Position numbers and translations under genes: made by a program. Source: Hippopus hippopus (Eukaryota > Mollusca > Bivalvia > Cardiida > Cardiidae). Taken from it: a DNA stretch of 64,000 bases. Under the pieces are notes generated by a model. It did no database searches and had not been told where the DNA came from. It worked only from the letters and a program-made list of their open reading frames with translations. Where the stretch lies: contig OX328104.1 in the NCBI GenBank assembly GCA_946811185.2, positions 52,932,505-52,996,504 on the forward strand, written 5' to 3'. Numbering within the stretch: the stretch's first letter is position 1; the number at the start of each line of letters is the position of its first letter. Below, in pieces: positions 20,964 through 31,014 of this stretch.

Positions 20964-21190
20964 CTTAACTCTTTAGTTAATAAAAAAAAATTAGACTTCC
21001 TAAATTAAAAGCACTCACAGACAAAAAACTTAATGTGGCTTAAAACTTGACATTTGTCTTTAGAAGGGTAGAAAACTTTGTGGGAAAAGGAGAAAATGCT
21101 GGTTACCAGCAAATTCTTCTTATTGCCACAATGCTTTCAGAAGTCTTCATCTTTGGGGTCAGTAAAACTCAAGATTGTTGGTCTCATTTG
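20964..21190 (-). mobile_element. Family A hairpin MITE, right end decayed
   Basis: TTAACTCTTTAGTTAAT, AAATTAAAAGCACTCACAGAC, TAGAAGGGTAGAAAAC, then a hairpin centred on GGTTACC whose right arm has diverged, and AAACTCAAGATTGTTGG. Confidence 0.7.
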
Positions 21191-21194
21191 ATAT

Positions 21195-21300
21195 AGAACA
21201 TTGTGGTTTTAAGATAAGACTGTATATTCTGTAAAGTCTAATCTTGATCTACACTGCAGGTAAACAGCAATTACAGTTGTGCTTGACACTGTAAGGATGA
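21195..21300 (+). repeat. Family C fragment
   Basis: AAGATAAGACTGTATATTCTG ... GTCTAATCTTGATCTACACTGC and GTTGTGCTTGACACTGTAAGGA are the hairpin and right arm of family C. Confidence 0.55.
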
Positions 21301-21371
21301 ATGGTCTATTGTCCAATTAAGGCTGGGATAGCATGTAATCTGATATGCCCTATGAAAAAGTAACAAGAGAT

Positions 21372-22020
21372 ACATCATGGCCCTGTTTTGCTCCACTGGC
21401 TAGAAAGTACAAACCCTACACACCAAACATGTAAAACTTGTCAAGCAGGGACAGGGCCAATTTCAACACCAGGGCTATAATTTGAAGACTCTAAGTATAG
21501 GTCCGTTAGGTGAAGCTACATGCCAATTTTGGTAGCCCTAGGCAATATGGTTTAGAACCAGAAGATTTTTACAGTTTTCACTATGTAAGCCCATGTAAAA
21601 CTTGTGACCCCAGGGGTGGAGCCAATTTTGACCCAAGGGCTATAATTTGAAAAAATTTAGTACAGGTCCATAAGATGAAGGTACAAACCCAAGGGCTGTA
21701 ATTTGAAAAAATTTAGTAGAGGTCCATAAGATGAAACTACATGACCAATTTGGTAGCCCTAGGCCTTACCGTTTTGGACAAGAAGATTTTCAATATTTTT
21801 CAGTTTTGTTGTAATGGCAACCAGAGTTTATACAGGAATCAAAAAATCTTTTAAGAACTTCTGAAGAGAACCATGGCAGGATCATTTCCGTCAAGTTTGG
21901 TCAAAATTGCACAGGTATTTTCAGAAAAGAAGATGTTATTTGCGAAAATAAAAGTTAACGCATGCACAACAGACACAGGGCCATGAAATAAGCTCACTGG
22001 CCTTTGGCCAGTGGAGCTAA
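21372..22020 (+). mobile_element. D2 element (Helitron/HINE-like)
   Basis: It has ATCATGGCCCTGTTTTGCTCCACTGGC near its start, several units with TTTGGTAGCCCTAGGC, AAGCCCATGTAAAACTTGTGACC and ACCCAAGGGCT, and GTTTTGTTGTAATGGCAACCAGAG, and ends CACTGGCCTTTGGCCAGTGGAGCTAA. The last base lies 11 bp from the GT of exon 11's donor. Confidence 0.7.
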
Positions 22021-22031
22021 AAATCACTTAC

Positions 22032-22099
22032 CGCTCCAGTTCAACCCTAGGGACCACAGCACCATCTCCTCCTATGGCATCCTTTAAGGTGGCATTCTC
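22032..22099 (-). CDS. Coiled-coil protein, exon 11
   Basis: This 68-nt exon has an ATTACAG acceptor and a consensus GTAAGT donor. It starts in phase 0, reads 22 codons (ENATLKDAIGGDGAVVPRVE...) and ends with two bases (CG) that give Arg with exon 12. The Gly- and Pro-containing middle (GGDGAVVPR) cannot be coiled coil, so this exon encodes a break or hinge between two coiled segments. It is short, but both phases and both splice sites agree. Confidence 0.8.
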
Positions 22100-22228
22100 C
22101 TGTAATGATTAACAAGGATATCTTTTACATGACAAAGACTCGGATCAATCTTCTGCTCATCAGAGAAATTCGCTTCACCAGACAACGAAATAATAGATCT
22201 ATTAAACTGAAACCATTATCTGACAACA

Positions 22229-22392
22229 AATAACTCTTTACCAAAATGCAAAACCTTAGACTTGTCTAATTTGATAGCATATGCTGACAAAAAATTAAAT
22301 GTGGCCCAAATGATAGGATTTTAATGTTCATAAAAGTCAGGAAAACATACTAAAGGTTAACAAGGCACATTTTCTCTGGATCTGGTGAAAAA
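22229..22392 (-). repeat. Family A MITE, hairpin lost
   Basis: AACTCTTTACCAAAATGC, TTAGACTTGTCTAATTTGATAGCATATGCTGAC, AATTAAATGTGGCCCAAATGATAGG and then only traces of the hairpin. Confidence 0.55.
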
Positions 22393-23189
22393 TCAAGAAA
22401 TTCAAAATTATAACATGGCAACTTATTGTATGATGATTAAAAATAAAGTATTAAATGTAATTATGTCAATATGAATTTACCGCTCCTTTTTCTAATAAAC
22501 AGTTAAAAAGACACTTAAAAAGCCTACCATGAAATCATATTAATTAATGGCAACTGATCATAGAAAATTTGTAATGCATGTATAAATTACTTATTACATA
22601 TGATTCATAATAAAGCACTGAATTAATTGCACGCATTGACAATAAAAAAACATGTATTCATGAATGAAATTTAATAGTGCATAATACTTCAAAATTTTCA
22701 ACAAAAAGTTTTTCTCAAAAGGTATATACATACGGGTAGTCTAAGCATAAAACTTTATATTTCAAGATGTTCAACTGATTGTTATCATGAATAAATGCTA
22801 TTTCTCCAACAATGATTGAGTCCACTACATAAGTGGTACATAGATAGATGCTTACAAGTCAAAACATATAAAGCATAACAATCACTTTTACATAAACAAT
22901 TCAAAGGATAAGAATAACACAAACTCTGTATTATAATAACTCCAAGTGCCAACAGAAAACACAAATGAACATGCTAAAAATGATCACTTTTAAGTCAAAT
23001 TAATGGCAAATTCAGTCGCAGTAAATGCAGTCTGATCATGAATCTAAAATGTGCAACTTTATGTGAAGTAATCAAATCATGAAATCCCTGAAATTAGGAA
23101 ATCTAGGTTTTTAAAATTGAGTCAATGTTTGACTTATTGTTCCACATCATAATTATAATAAACTCTAAGTTTCCAAGACAATACAATTT
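22393..23189. other. Intron, nothing recognised
   Basis: AT-rich unique-looking sequence. No exon, hairpin or known repeat is visible except a possible C fragment at about 23020 (CAGTCTGATCATGAATC). Confidence 0.45.
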
Positions 23190-23392
23190 TGGACTCGTAA
23201 AACTCCAAAACGTTCACACAGGATACATTAAATGGGGTTTAAATTGTGGGACTTGTCTTTAAAAGGATAAAAAGCATTGGGCAACAAGGAGAAAATGCAA
23301 GTCACCGGTATTTTCTCCTTTTCCAACATTCTTTTCAAAAGCCTTCTTCCTATGAATATATAAAACTTGGGATCGTGTGGTAAAGGGGGAGG
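23190..23392 (-). mobile_element. Family A hairpin MITE, decayed
   Basis: GGACTCGTAAAACTCC, TAAAAGGATAAAAAGCATTGGGCAAC, a loosened hairpin, and GGGATCGTGTGGTAAAGGGG. Confidence 0.65.
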
Positions 23393-23554
23393 AAATTAGT
23401 GCATGAAAAAGTACAACAATTAATGTTATAAACATAAAATATTATTATACTGCAAAGAAATTTCTCGTGATCTGATTGGATAATATGCCCCGAACATATA
23501 TACCATGTACACTGGCACAACCAACGTAAAAGCAGTTTCCCTTTCGGGAGCCCC

Positions 23555-23700
23555 GTATACATGACTACACCATCAACACAACATCCAAAATGGCGGCGTC
23601 GATCAAGATCAACATCAAGATTATGCGCCAAGCTGCACGTTTTAGCATGTATTACCAAGGTTTCAGTGACGTCAGTTCCCAGTGACATCAGTTTTCATTG
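23555..23700. promoter_or_regulatory. Possible promoter-like segment with ATGGCGGC and TGACGTCA
   Basis: CCAAAATGGCGGCGTCG at about 23587 is a good match to the YY1 core (AAGATGGCGGC), and GTGACGTCAG at about 23667 contains a perfect CRE palindrome TGACGTCA. The segment is richer in CpG than its surroundings. A 31-codon plus-strand frame starts at the ATG. I cannot tell a promoter from a CpG-rich repeat remnant. Confidence 0.3.
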
Positions 23701-23834
23701 AATTGGGGCACTCAGAAGGGAAATTCTGCTTTGTCAACGTACTCAAGTTTTTAAACCAAAAAACAGGTAAAATTCGCTTAACAAACGTTGGAATGGTAAA
23801 ACTTTGCAGTATAATAAATTTGTTGTATGGTCAG

Positions 23835-24010
23835 GTGGCAGGGGACTTGGAAACTTGTTCACGGCTGTGGTGAATCATGTCACCCCGAGCCGAAGTGGCA
23901 GGGGACTTGGAAACTTGTTCATGGCTGTGGTGAATCATGTCGCCCCGAGCTTTGGCTCGGGGCGACATGATTCACCACAGCCATGAACAAGTTTCCAAGT
24001 CCCCTGCCAC
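23835..24010. repeat. Large palindrome with 56-bp perfect arms and duplicated left arm
   Basis: The arm GTGGCAGGGGACTTGGAAAC ... CCCCGAGC occurs at 23835-23890, again at 23895-23950, and inverted at 23955-24010. The second and third copies are perfect complements around the 4-nt loop TTTG. The outer flanks also pair: TTGTATGGTCAG on the left and CTGACCGTACAA on the right. The first copy has two differences from the second (CACGGC for CATGGC and CACCCC for CGCCCC). Confidence 0.9.
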
Positions 24011-24071
24011 CTGACCGTACAACTAATAATGTCTGAGACTTTTTACACTTTATAAAGAAGAATAACATCAA

Positions 24072-24298
24072 TTCATCCTTTATCAAATCTGCCCATGGTT
24101 TTTACAATCCTGAGGAAGAAGATTTCTTTAAAACAACATGGGGAAAGGAGAAAATGTTGATACTAAACATATTCTCCATCTTGCACAAGTCTTCTACCCT
24201 TTTTAAAGACAACATCACTTGAACCAGATTTGTATTCTGCAAAATTTAATACTGTTATTCAGGCAATATTTAAAATTTTGTGGTCAGGGATAAGGAAA
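24072..24298 (+). mobile_element. Family A MITE, degenerate
   Basis: TCATCCTTTATCAAATCTGCCC, ATCCTGAGGAAGAAGATTTC, a decayed hairpin (GGGGAAAGGAGAAAATG ... CATATTCTCCATCTTGC) and TCTTCTACCC. Confidence 0.65.
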
Positions 24299-25013
24299 TA
24301 AGACACTGTCTGTCTGTAGTGTAAAACTTCTTCAAAGCGTAAAAAACAAGTACAAACAAACAACAAAGGCTTCTTTAGAAACTCTGCCAAATTTTTAAGA
24401 AATTCTGCACGATCGAGATATTTACATTAGCAGTCAGCAACCATTCCTGTAAAATTGTTTATGATAGGATCTGTTATTTTGGTAATTTCCCATGTGTTAT
24501 CATCACATCAACAAAAGAACTAAATTACTCATTATAAATGGAAAATGATAATGTTAGTCTCATATAAATACTATTCTCAAGCTTATCAACGGTGTCCTGT
24601 GAACCTATCCATGTTTTCCTACTTATTTTGCAATAATATGGCAAACTTTTCAGCCACAATTCCTTATTGAGATGAGCTCAAACTTAAAAGGCACTCACAA
24701 CAAAGTGTTAATCATGGTCTCTCAAGGCAATCACTTCATTCTACACATTTTGCGACAAGTAAACAACAAAAATGGTAGATGACACTGTTCACTTGGTACA
24801 ATGATACTCACAACCCTCCTAATGAGATAATGTTGAGGGACTAAAATGAATGAATCTGGGGAGGAGGATGAGTCTATTTCCAACTGTAGTGGATAAATAG
24901 TATGGAAGTCTAGTTAATGGAATGAAGTATCTAACAGTCTACATTTAAAACTACGAAAAAATTATTAATGTATCTCAGTCTCACATAACATTTTTCTAAG
25001 ATATACCGTATTT
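24299..25013. other. Intron, nothing recognised
   Basis: No exon, hairpin or repeat family member is visible. Confidence 0.45.
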
Positions 25014-25443
25014 CACCTAATTACTGCGCCAGGGCACCAAACAACACACCAACAGGGCCCTCCTATACCCAATTTCCCCAAATTTCAGTGCTGTCACATA
25101 GTGTAAGTATGGTACTTTGATCCAATTAAGTTTATAATGTTATTGGAAGTGTATGTATATTCGGATAGTCAGGTGCTAATGACATTGATTTGTGAAGTAA
25201 TTAGGATTATGTTGTTGCCATGCCAGTAAGTTAAATCATAAACTATAGGTCATCAATAAATTTCATCAGTCTGTGTTTGAAAAGTTTTAGTGAAGTTATC
25301 TTGCATTTGGAGGTTTGTCAACCCAGTCGCTGACTTTCGGGTAACGTCTGGTGTGGGTGGGCTTGTCCGAAGGCCTCTAAAGTAAGCAATATTGTGGAGG
25401 GGGCGCTACTAGGGAGGGAGCGTTCATTAGGTGAAGTACGGTA
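25014..25443. mobile_element. MITE with TACCGTATTTCACCTAAT inverted ends
   Basis: The left end TACCGTATTTCACCTAATTA and the right end, whose complement is TACCGTACTTCACCTAATGA, form a TIR of about 26 bp with a few mismatches. The interior is 430 bp in total and not internally repeated. TA at both outer edges would fit a Tc1/mariner-type target site. No coding potential. Confidence 0.7.
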
Positions 25444-25597
25444 AGTATACACCTTAAATTGATGACAAAACCTCAACTTAACCATTTCAGAGCAACAGGT
25501 GTAAAAAAAGCCGTTTTGTAGATGGCATCTCATCTTGCAGCTGATGGTATCATACTACAAGTATAGTTCTTTTTGTCCAAGAAATACTTTTCTATGG

Positions 25598-25600
<3 letters not shown>

Positions 25601-25628
<28 letters not shown>
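25601..25628. repeat. (TC)14 microsatellite
   Basis: A perfect run of 14 TC dinucleotides. Confidence 0.95.
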
Positions 25629-26219
25629 CAGAATTTCCTAGATCTACTTCAGCAAATTAAAACATGGAAACTTAACTATTGCATATAATGATGAAAAAAG
25701 CATCCATGTATATTTAAAGATCTAATAAGCCTATGGAAATAAAAAAATGATAATAAATTAATAAAAAAAAATGGACTTCTAAAAATAAATAAAAAATATT
25801 CTCTCAAACATAATGCTTTAAAGGAGTTTTAACTATATTTCACTGTTTTCTTTTGTTTTCCTAAAAAATATGCCTTTACTTACTGAAAGAAATGTTACGA
25901 ACTCAGCATAACTTGACGTTTTTCATTCCTGTGCAGTATGAACTGAATGGTTTTAGTCATACATAGTGACAAAGTTTTATACAAAAACATTTTTATATAA
26001 TCAAGTTAATAATATAAACTTAGTACAGTCAGTCTTAGTGAAATAATAAGAAAAGGCAAAACTTTTCTAATATCTTTTTTGAAAATAGAAAAAAAAAAAC
26101 ACATTAATTTTACAAAAAGCCTAAAATTCAAAGTAAAGACAAGAGTTATGGAAAAAGAACTGTCATACTGTCCATTGCCACATTTCCAATACATTTCTAA
26201 AGAGCAGTTTGATGCTTTT
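25629..26219. other. Intron, nothing recognised
   Basis: AT-rich sequence. A minus-strand open frame of 79 codons at 26006-26245 shows no splice context. Confidence 0.4.
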
Positions 26220-26424
26220 TCCCTTTGGAGCACAACATAATCCAAACCAGCATTTTCAGTCTAGAAATAAGACCCAAATAATTGAAATTTCATGGTTGCT
26301 TTCGTGTATACTGTTTCAGCAAAGCAGAAAGTATAGATCAGAGATTAAGACTGCATGTATTGATCAGATCTTGACCTACATGGGCCGCAAAGGCAACTTT
26401 TGTCATGCTAGGGGCTTTAAAGAT
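26220..26424 (+). mobile_element. Family C element
   Basis: CCCTTTGGAGCACAACATAATCC and GGGGCTTTAAAG are decayed inverted ends. Inside are CATTTTCAGTCTAGAAATAAG, GTATAGATCAGAGATTAAGAC and TTGACCTACATGGGCCGCAAAGGCAAC. Confidence 0.65.
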
Positions 26425-26554
26425 TAAATGACAAAGAAATAGATTATAGGCACCACATTTTGGTTTTAAATTTTAGCATGTGCTCTGAAGTGAAATATTT
26501 TAATCAGGTAATAAAATTTTTTTTAAGAGATTGCAGACAACTGTAGAAAACCTT

Positions 26555-26730
26555 GTCTCTTATTGTTGGGGATAACTTTCTGTGCTACAGCCAAAGGTCA
26601 TTGGCCATAGACCTTGGGCAACAGTACAAATATCATCCACCTTATTGTTGGGGGATAAGATTCTGAGCTACAGCCAAAGGCCTTTGGTCATAGACCTTGG
26701 GAAGCAGTACAGGTGTCATCCACTCGCTCT
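26555..26730 (+). repeat. Two-copy tandem repeat, about 82 bp
   Basis: TTATTGTTGGGGATAA ... GCTACAGCCAAAGG ... ATAGACCTTGGG ... CAGTACA ... ATCCAC occurs at about 26560 and again at about 26642. GCCAAAGGCCTTTGGTC in the second copy is itself nearly palindromic. Confidence 0.7.
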
Positions 26731-27029
26731 CTGGACTAGTTTCGCCTGTTACCTTAAAACTCACAAATAACTATATAATTATGATTAAAGAGAGTTGCAG
26801 TTAAATATCTTGTATTAATACTAGACATTCCTGTTTCCCCATATTACAATGTTACGAATAAAAACAAGATGTAAGACAAAATTTACATATGAGACTGAAA
26901 ATCATATACCAGAATGAAGAAAAAGTTTCATAGGCCAAAATAGTGCCAATTAGAACAGGCCTAAAGTATTTATTTTGTTTCTGTGTACAGCTCAGACTCT
27001 TAACAAGACCATAGTTACTAAATTCTGTT

Positions 27030-27222
27030 CAGTGTTTACAATGAAAGTTTTGCAGATGAAAAATTGAACATGACTCAAACAACGTGATTCGTCTGAAGGA
27101 GTAGAAAGCATTATAGAAAAAGGAGAAAATACGGGTCACAAATTTGTTTCCAACAAAGTTTTAAAAATCCTCCTTCCAGAGGTTTGTAAAAAAAGACAGA
27201 ATTTTTTGATAAACGGTCAACC
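27030..27222 (-). mobile_element. Family A MITE, degenerate
   Basis: AATGAAAGTTTTGCAGATGAAAAATTG, CTGAAGGAGTAGAAAGC, a one-sided hairpin (AAAAAGGAGAAAATACGGG) and TTTTTTGATAAACGGTCAA. The right hairpin arm is mostly deleted. It abuts the next copy. Confidence 0.65.
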
Positions 27223-27441
27223 TTTTACCAAATGAAAAACTTCAGACCCTTTGAAATTGAAGGCATCTCCAACAGCATTTGAGAAAGTGACACAAATGAG
27301 CTCAAGTCCTCTGATAGGATTGAAAACATTGTGGGAAAAGGAGAAAATGCTGGTAACCAGCATTTTCTCCATTTTCCACAATGTTTTTAAAAGTCTTTTT
27401 TCCTCCAGGTCAGTAGAAGTCAAGATTATTGGTAAAGGGTT
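27218..27441 (-). mobile_element. Family A hairpin MITE
   Basis: TCAACCTTTTACCAAATG, TTGAAATTGAAGGCATC and TGATAGGATTGAAAAC, a hairpin centred on GGTAACC, and ATTATTGGTAAAGGGTTA. Here the centre base is that of the opposite orientation. Confidence 0.8.
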
Positions 27442-27754
27442 ACGGGTCTCTTCCCATTAAAGCTGTTTCAGAAATGCCTCTGTGTGAACTTTTAGTACTT
27501 CACTGGTTATGATTTCATAGCCTCATATAATATTAAAATAAATTTCCTATGCCTAGTTATGTATGATAAATAAATGTTAGGGAAATTTAAGATTTACTTT
27601 TTGTCCCAGACAAGACTCAAGTTGGTCAGCTCTGGCCAGAGTCACTACTGGCTCAGAGACGGCGCTTTTATAAACTCCATTCTCCTGTGGGTGGGATATA
27701 AACGGAATTATCTGTATGAAGCAAGTTATCAACTCACAGAAAAATTATTCAAAC

Positions 27755-28096
27755 TTAACCCCTAGAGCACTGAATAAATCCAACAGCCATTTTCAGTCTC
27801 AAATTAAAAACCAAAATTAATGCCATGTCAAGGTTGCTTTTGCCCAGAATGCCTCAGCAAAGCAGAAGGTGTAGATGAAAGTAACACAACTTTGGATTGG
27901 CTTAACCAAATGGTTTAGCCAATCAGAAGTTGTGTTACATTCATATTTAGAAAATTCTGACTAAAAATGTTCTTAAGAATGCTTGGCGAATATGGACACA
28001 GACTGCATATTTTGTGCAGTCTGATCCTATCACCGTGATCTACACTGCCCGCAAAGGCAACTATTGCCATAAAAGGTGCTTTAAGGATTGATTTAA
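27755..28096 (+). mobile_element. Family C element with a nested family G hairpin
   Basis: TTAACCCCTAGAGCAC and GGTGCTTTAAGGATTGATTTAA are the C ends. After GCAGAAGGTGTAGATGAAA the C hairpin is interrupted and resumes at ACAGACTGCATATTTTGTGCAGTCTGATC and ATCTACACTGCCCGCAAAGGCAAC. Confidence 0.7.
27878..27995 (+). mobile_element. Family G hairpin (ATTGGCT / AGCCAAT), nested in family C
   Basis: GTAACACAACTTTGGATTGGCTTAACCA and TGGTTTAGCCAATCAGAAGTTGTGTTAC form a hairpin of about 28-bp arms. A related copy lies at 13640-13782. Confidence 0.65.
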
Positions 28097-28327
28097 AATT
28101 TGCAAACAGTGTAGATCAAGATCAGCTCCAGTCAAAGTTCGGAACTACCAATAACCCTGTACCTTGAGGTAATCAACTCAAAATCAGTCTTGAATTTGAA
28201 AAATCGTGATCAGTTTTTCCTGTCTGGAAGTGTTCATTGTTACTAGCATACTAAGGGCATAAAGGATATGTAAACATTCTACCAAATACTTAAAATTATT
28301 TACCAATCATTGCATAGAAATTTTCTA

Positions 28328-28522
28328 ATCAATCCTGTACCAAACAATCCCTAATTTTAATGATTCTGCGCAAGAAGCCTTTTGAAAACATTGTGGGAAA
28401 AGGAGAGAATGCTGCTAATCTATCACAGACAAACCCCACCAACTAAGTCATGTCTGATTTGTGGCCTGAACACGCTTTCAATTAAGACAAGTCCAGTGCT
28501 TTGTTGTTTGGTACAGAGTTAA
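28328..28522 (+). mobile_element. Family A MITE with right hairpin arm deleted
   Basis: CAATCCTGTACCAAACAATCCC, ACATTGTGGGAAAAGGAGAG, then directly TATCACAGACAAACCCC and TTGTTTGGTACAGAGTTAA. Loss of one arm of a hairpin is a typical replication-slippage product. Confidence 0.75.
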
Positions 28523-28891
28523 GTCTAACAGTAATCAAGGTATCCTATCTTTAATGCTCAAAAAAAGCTGTAAATTCATTAAATAAGAAAAACCAACACA
28601 CTTCAAACCATTATATATCATCTTATATATATAATTTTCTATTTATAAAGGTATACAGGAATTCACACAGATTTACCAGAAGTTTAAAAATGTGTTCTTC
28701 AGTAATGAGTTAGGTGAAAGAGGTCAAAATACATTATTTTGTGTATAAAATTCTATTTATATAGAAATTCACACAGATCTACCAGTAGTTCAAAACTGCG
28801 TATTTCAGTAATGAGTTAGGCTTCAGAGTGCAATCACAATAGGGCTATCAGAAAAAGTAACACTGAACTCCAATTGATTGGATAGATGCGT
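28523..28891. other. Intron with a local direct repeat
   Basis: TTCTATTTATA...GAATTCACACAGAT(T/C)TACCAG...AGTTTAAAA and CAGTAATGAGTTAGG occur twice, near 28640-28715 and 28745-28820, an approximately 100-bp duplication. Confidence 0.5.
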
Positions 28892-29123
28892 TTAAATCTT
28901 TACCAAATAATCCCAAGTTTTAACAGCCTTGAGGCAGAGACCTTTTAAAAACATTGTGGGAAAAGAAGAAAATGATGCCAGCTAACAAGCATTTTCTGCT
29001 TTACTCAAGGTGTTTCCTACCCATGCGAAGACAACTCTTATTATTTGAGCAAAATTTAATTAGTTGTCAGCAAATGTTTTCTTTGTGGAAAATTCTAAAA
29101 TTTCTTGTTTTGTAAAGAGTTAA
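28892..29123 (+). mobile_element. Family A hairpin MITE
   Basis: TTAAATCTTTACCAAATAATCCC to TTGTTTTGTAAAGAGTTAA with a partly decayed hairpin. Confidence 0.75.
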
Positions 29124-29226
29124 ACCTACCACAAGCAAGAAGTGTCATTTCAAGGGAAAATATTTCTTCAGAGCTTTGTAGCAGACATCCTAAACTGCAC
29201 ACATAACAATACAATAGGTCACGTAC

Positions 29227-29361
29227 CTGACCAAGCACCTCAGCTTTCTCGTTGACTTGTTCATTGATTTCACGCAGCTGTCTATTTGCTTCTCTTAATT
29301 CTTCTATCTTGGCTTCCAGCTCTTCTAACTGTGGTTTCTTGTATATCAACTCACTGTTTGC
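29227..29361 (-). CDS. Coiled-coil protein, exon 10
   Basis: This 135-nt exon ends at a GTACGT donor in phase 0, matching exon 11. The acceptor I chose is TACTACTGAAG after a TTGTTGTTG tract; it gives 45 codons starting ANSELIYKKPQLEELEAKIE and phase 0 with exon 9. A second AG (CAAACAG) lies 8 nt inside but would break the phase. The segment from Pro10 on is a strong coiled coil rich in Glu, Leu and Asn with few breaks. Confidence 0.83.
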
Positions 29362-29439
29362 CTTCAGTAGTACAACAACAATGTGACTTTATCCAGGTTC
29401 ACTGTGTTAGCCATAAAACCTTAGACCCTTTCAAAACAT

Positions 29440-29628
29440 GTGTTTCTAAGACACTTAGGAAAACCCCTTTGGAAACATTGTGGGCACAGGAGAAAATGCT
29501 GGTAGCTAGCATTTTCTCCTTCTCCCACAAGGTTTTCGGCCAATTCTGAAACAAATTCCATAAATTCATTCACATTTAAGTTATTGGTAGTCTTATATTT
29601 TGCTTTTGGATAAAAAGAGTGAAGCAAT
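29440..29628 (+). mobile_element. Family A hairpin MITE, ends decayed
   Basis: GGAAACATTGTGGGCACAGGAG and its complement around GCTGGTAGCTAGC, followed by TTCGGCCAATTCTGAAACAAATTCC. Confidence 0.65.
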
Positions 29629-29741
29629 TTGCTTTAAAAAATTATACTAAGCTATATTCGCTCAAACCTCTAAATTCAAAGACTGATGATGTGACTGGCT
29701 GTTACATTATGATCTTGGTAGAATCGGTGCAAAATTATTAA

Positions 29742-29835
29742 GAACACCGCATGCTGGTACCAATGCTCGGCCGCAGTTGCTTGATTTTCAGTGAAAATTC
29801 TAAGTCGAGCTATAATACTCGGTAAATAGGGCTTC
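29742..29835 (+). mobile_element. D3 element 5' end
   Basis: AGAACACCGCATGCTGGTACCAATGCTCGGCCGCAGTTGCTTG and GTGAAAATTCTAAGTCGAG match the first 90 bp of D3. The remainder is absent. Confidence 0.55.
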
Positions 29836-30103
29836 AGGATACAGAACACTTTTTCTCTGACATCTGCCTGTATGTTCCGGAAACCAGTTACCTTCTGTCT
29901 TATCTATTCTCATCTTGAATACGACAAGATATAAGGTCTTACTGAACTTCATTTCAAAAGCTCTTGCTCCTTTCCCTAATAGCTGTCAAAAGTGTCCACT
30001 GCTCTGATAGTGAAAATGTAATTTTATAGAAATGGGTGAAGGATAGGAAAAACTTTTGTTTGTCTGGTATTAAGATGACAGAGAAATAAGTTAAATTACA
30101 TAC

Positions 30104-30167
30104 CAGCAGCTCTTCTTTCTGTGCAATAAGATTGTCTCTTACTTTCTCTAATTCTCCAATACGATTC
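30104..30167 (-). CDS. Coiled-coil protein, exon 9
   Basis: This 64-nt exon has a TTTGACAG acceptor and a GTATGT donor. One leading base gives Arg with exon 8, then 21 codons (NRIGELEKVRDNLIAQKEEL, then Leu) end in phase 0. A second reading frame is also open, but only this one is coiled coil and joins both neighbours in phase. Confidence 0.8.
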
Positions 30168-30284
30168 CTGTCAAAAGATACATAACAAGGCTCATCCATT
30201 TATTCTCTTTACTGTGTTATAACCCATTGCCCTGTAGTTTTCTAAAGTTCAAAATCTGAGTCCACTTCCTATGAACATCTGTAT

Positions 30285-30372
30285 TATTTGAGGACAGTGA
30301 AGATCAACATCAGATTGCACAAAACAAGCAGTCTGGTCTTGGATCTACACCATCCTACATTACATTCTAGCT
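30285..30372 (+). repeat. Family C fragment
   Basis: GACAGTGAAGATCAACATCAGATTGC ... AAGCAGTCTGGTCTTGGATC is the C hairpin. A short (CAAT)n run follows at 30376-30406. Confidence 0.6.
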
Positions 30373-30439
30373 GTCATCAATCAATCAATCAATCATTCAT
30401 TCAATTGTTGGGAATTATATAAAGAGACATCAAAAAAGG

Positions 30440-30632
30440 AACTATACAAGACTGACAGAAATTTTTAATCTTAAAAGTAAGACCCAAATATGTAATTTCA
30501 AGGTTGCTCTTTCCAAGAATCTCTCAGCAACAGTGGACTGACTAGATCAAAGATCAACTGCATATTTTGTCCAGTCTGATCATAATCTAATCTGGCTGGC
30601 AAAGCCAACTAAACTTGTGAAAGGAGCTTTAA
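30440..30632 (+). mobile_element. Family C element
   Basis: AATCTTAAAAGTAAGACCC, CAACAGTGGACTGACTAGATC, CAGTCTGATCATAATCTAATCTGGC and GGAGCTTTAA. Its final TTAA at 30629-30632 is the first TTAA of the next A copy. Confidence 0.65.
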
Positions 30633-30826
30633 CCTTTTACCACACAATCCCAAGTTTAACAACCCTGAGGAGGAAGATTTTTGAAAACATTGTGGAAAAG
30701 GGAGGAATGCATTTAACCACTATTTTCCCTTTACCCAGAATGTTTTCTACCCAATTAAAGGCAAGTTTCTTCATTTGAGCCACCTTTGATATGTTGTCTG
30801 CCAATGTTTTTGTTTGGTAGAGTTAA
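30629..30826 (+). mobile_element. Family A hairpin MITE
   Basis: TTAACCTTTTACCACACAATCCC to TTTGTTTGGTAGAGTTAA with a decayed hairpin. It ends 16 bp from exon 8's donor. Confidence 0.75.
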
Positions 30827-30848
30827 CTTTTAAGAGTATGTACTGTAC

Positions 30849-30934
30849 CTGAGATGTTCATTGTCACTTCTATACTGGTCAATCTTCTCTGTTAACTTGT
30901 CAATGTCCTTTAATTTATCCATACTTGTCTCAGC
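30849..30934 (-). CDS. Coiled-coil protein, exon 8
   Basis: This 86-nt exon has an ATTTATAG acceptor and a GTACAG donor. It starts in phase 0 (AETSMDKLKDIDKLTEKIDQ...), reads 28 codons and ends with AG, which gives Arg with exon 9. It follows either exon 7 or the possible microexon at 40.6 kb, since both end in phase 0. Hydrophobic residues are at heptad spacing. Confidence 0.8.
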
Positions 30935-31014
30935 CTATAAATTGAAGAACCATAAAGTATTATAAATAATCAATCTTGTTTTTTTCCCCCCCAAAGGAAA
31001 AGAATTGTCAGATA

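Noticed and set aside
23804..23986. Plus-strand frame with repeated GRGLGNLF
   Set aside because: It is the translation of the duplicated palindrome arm.
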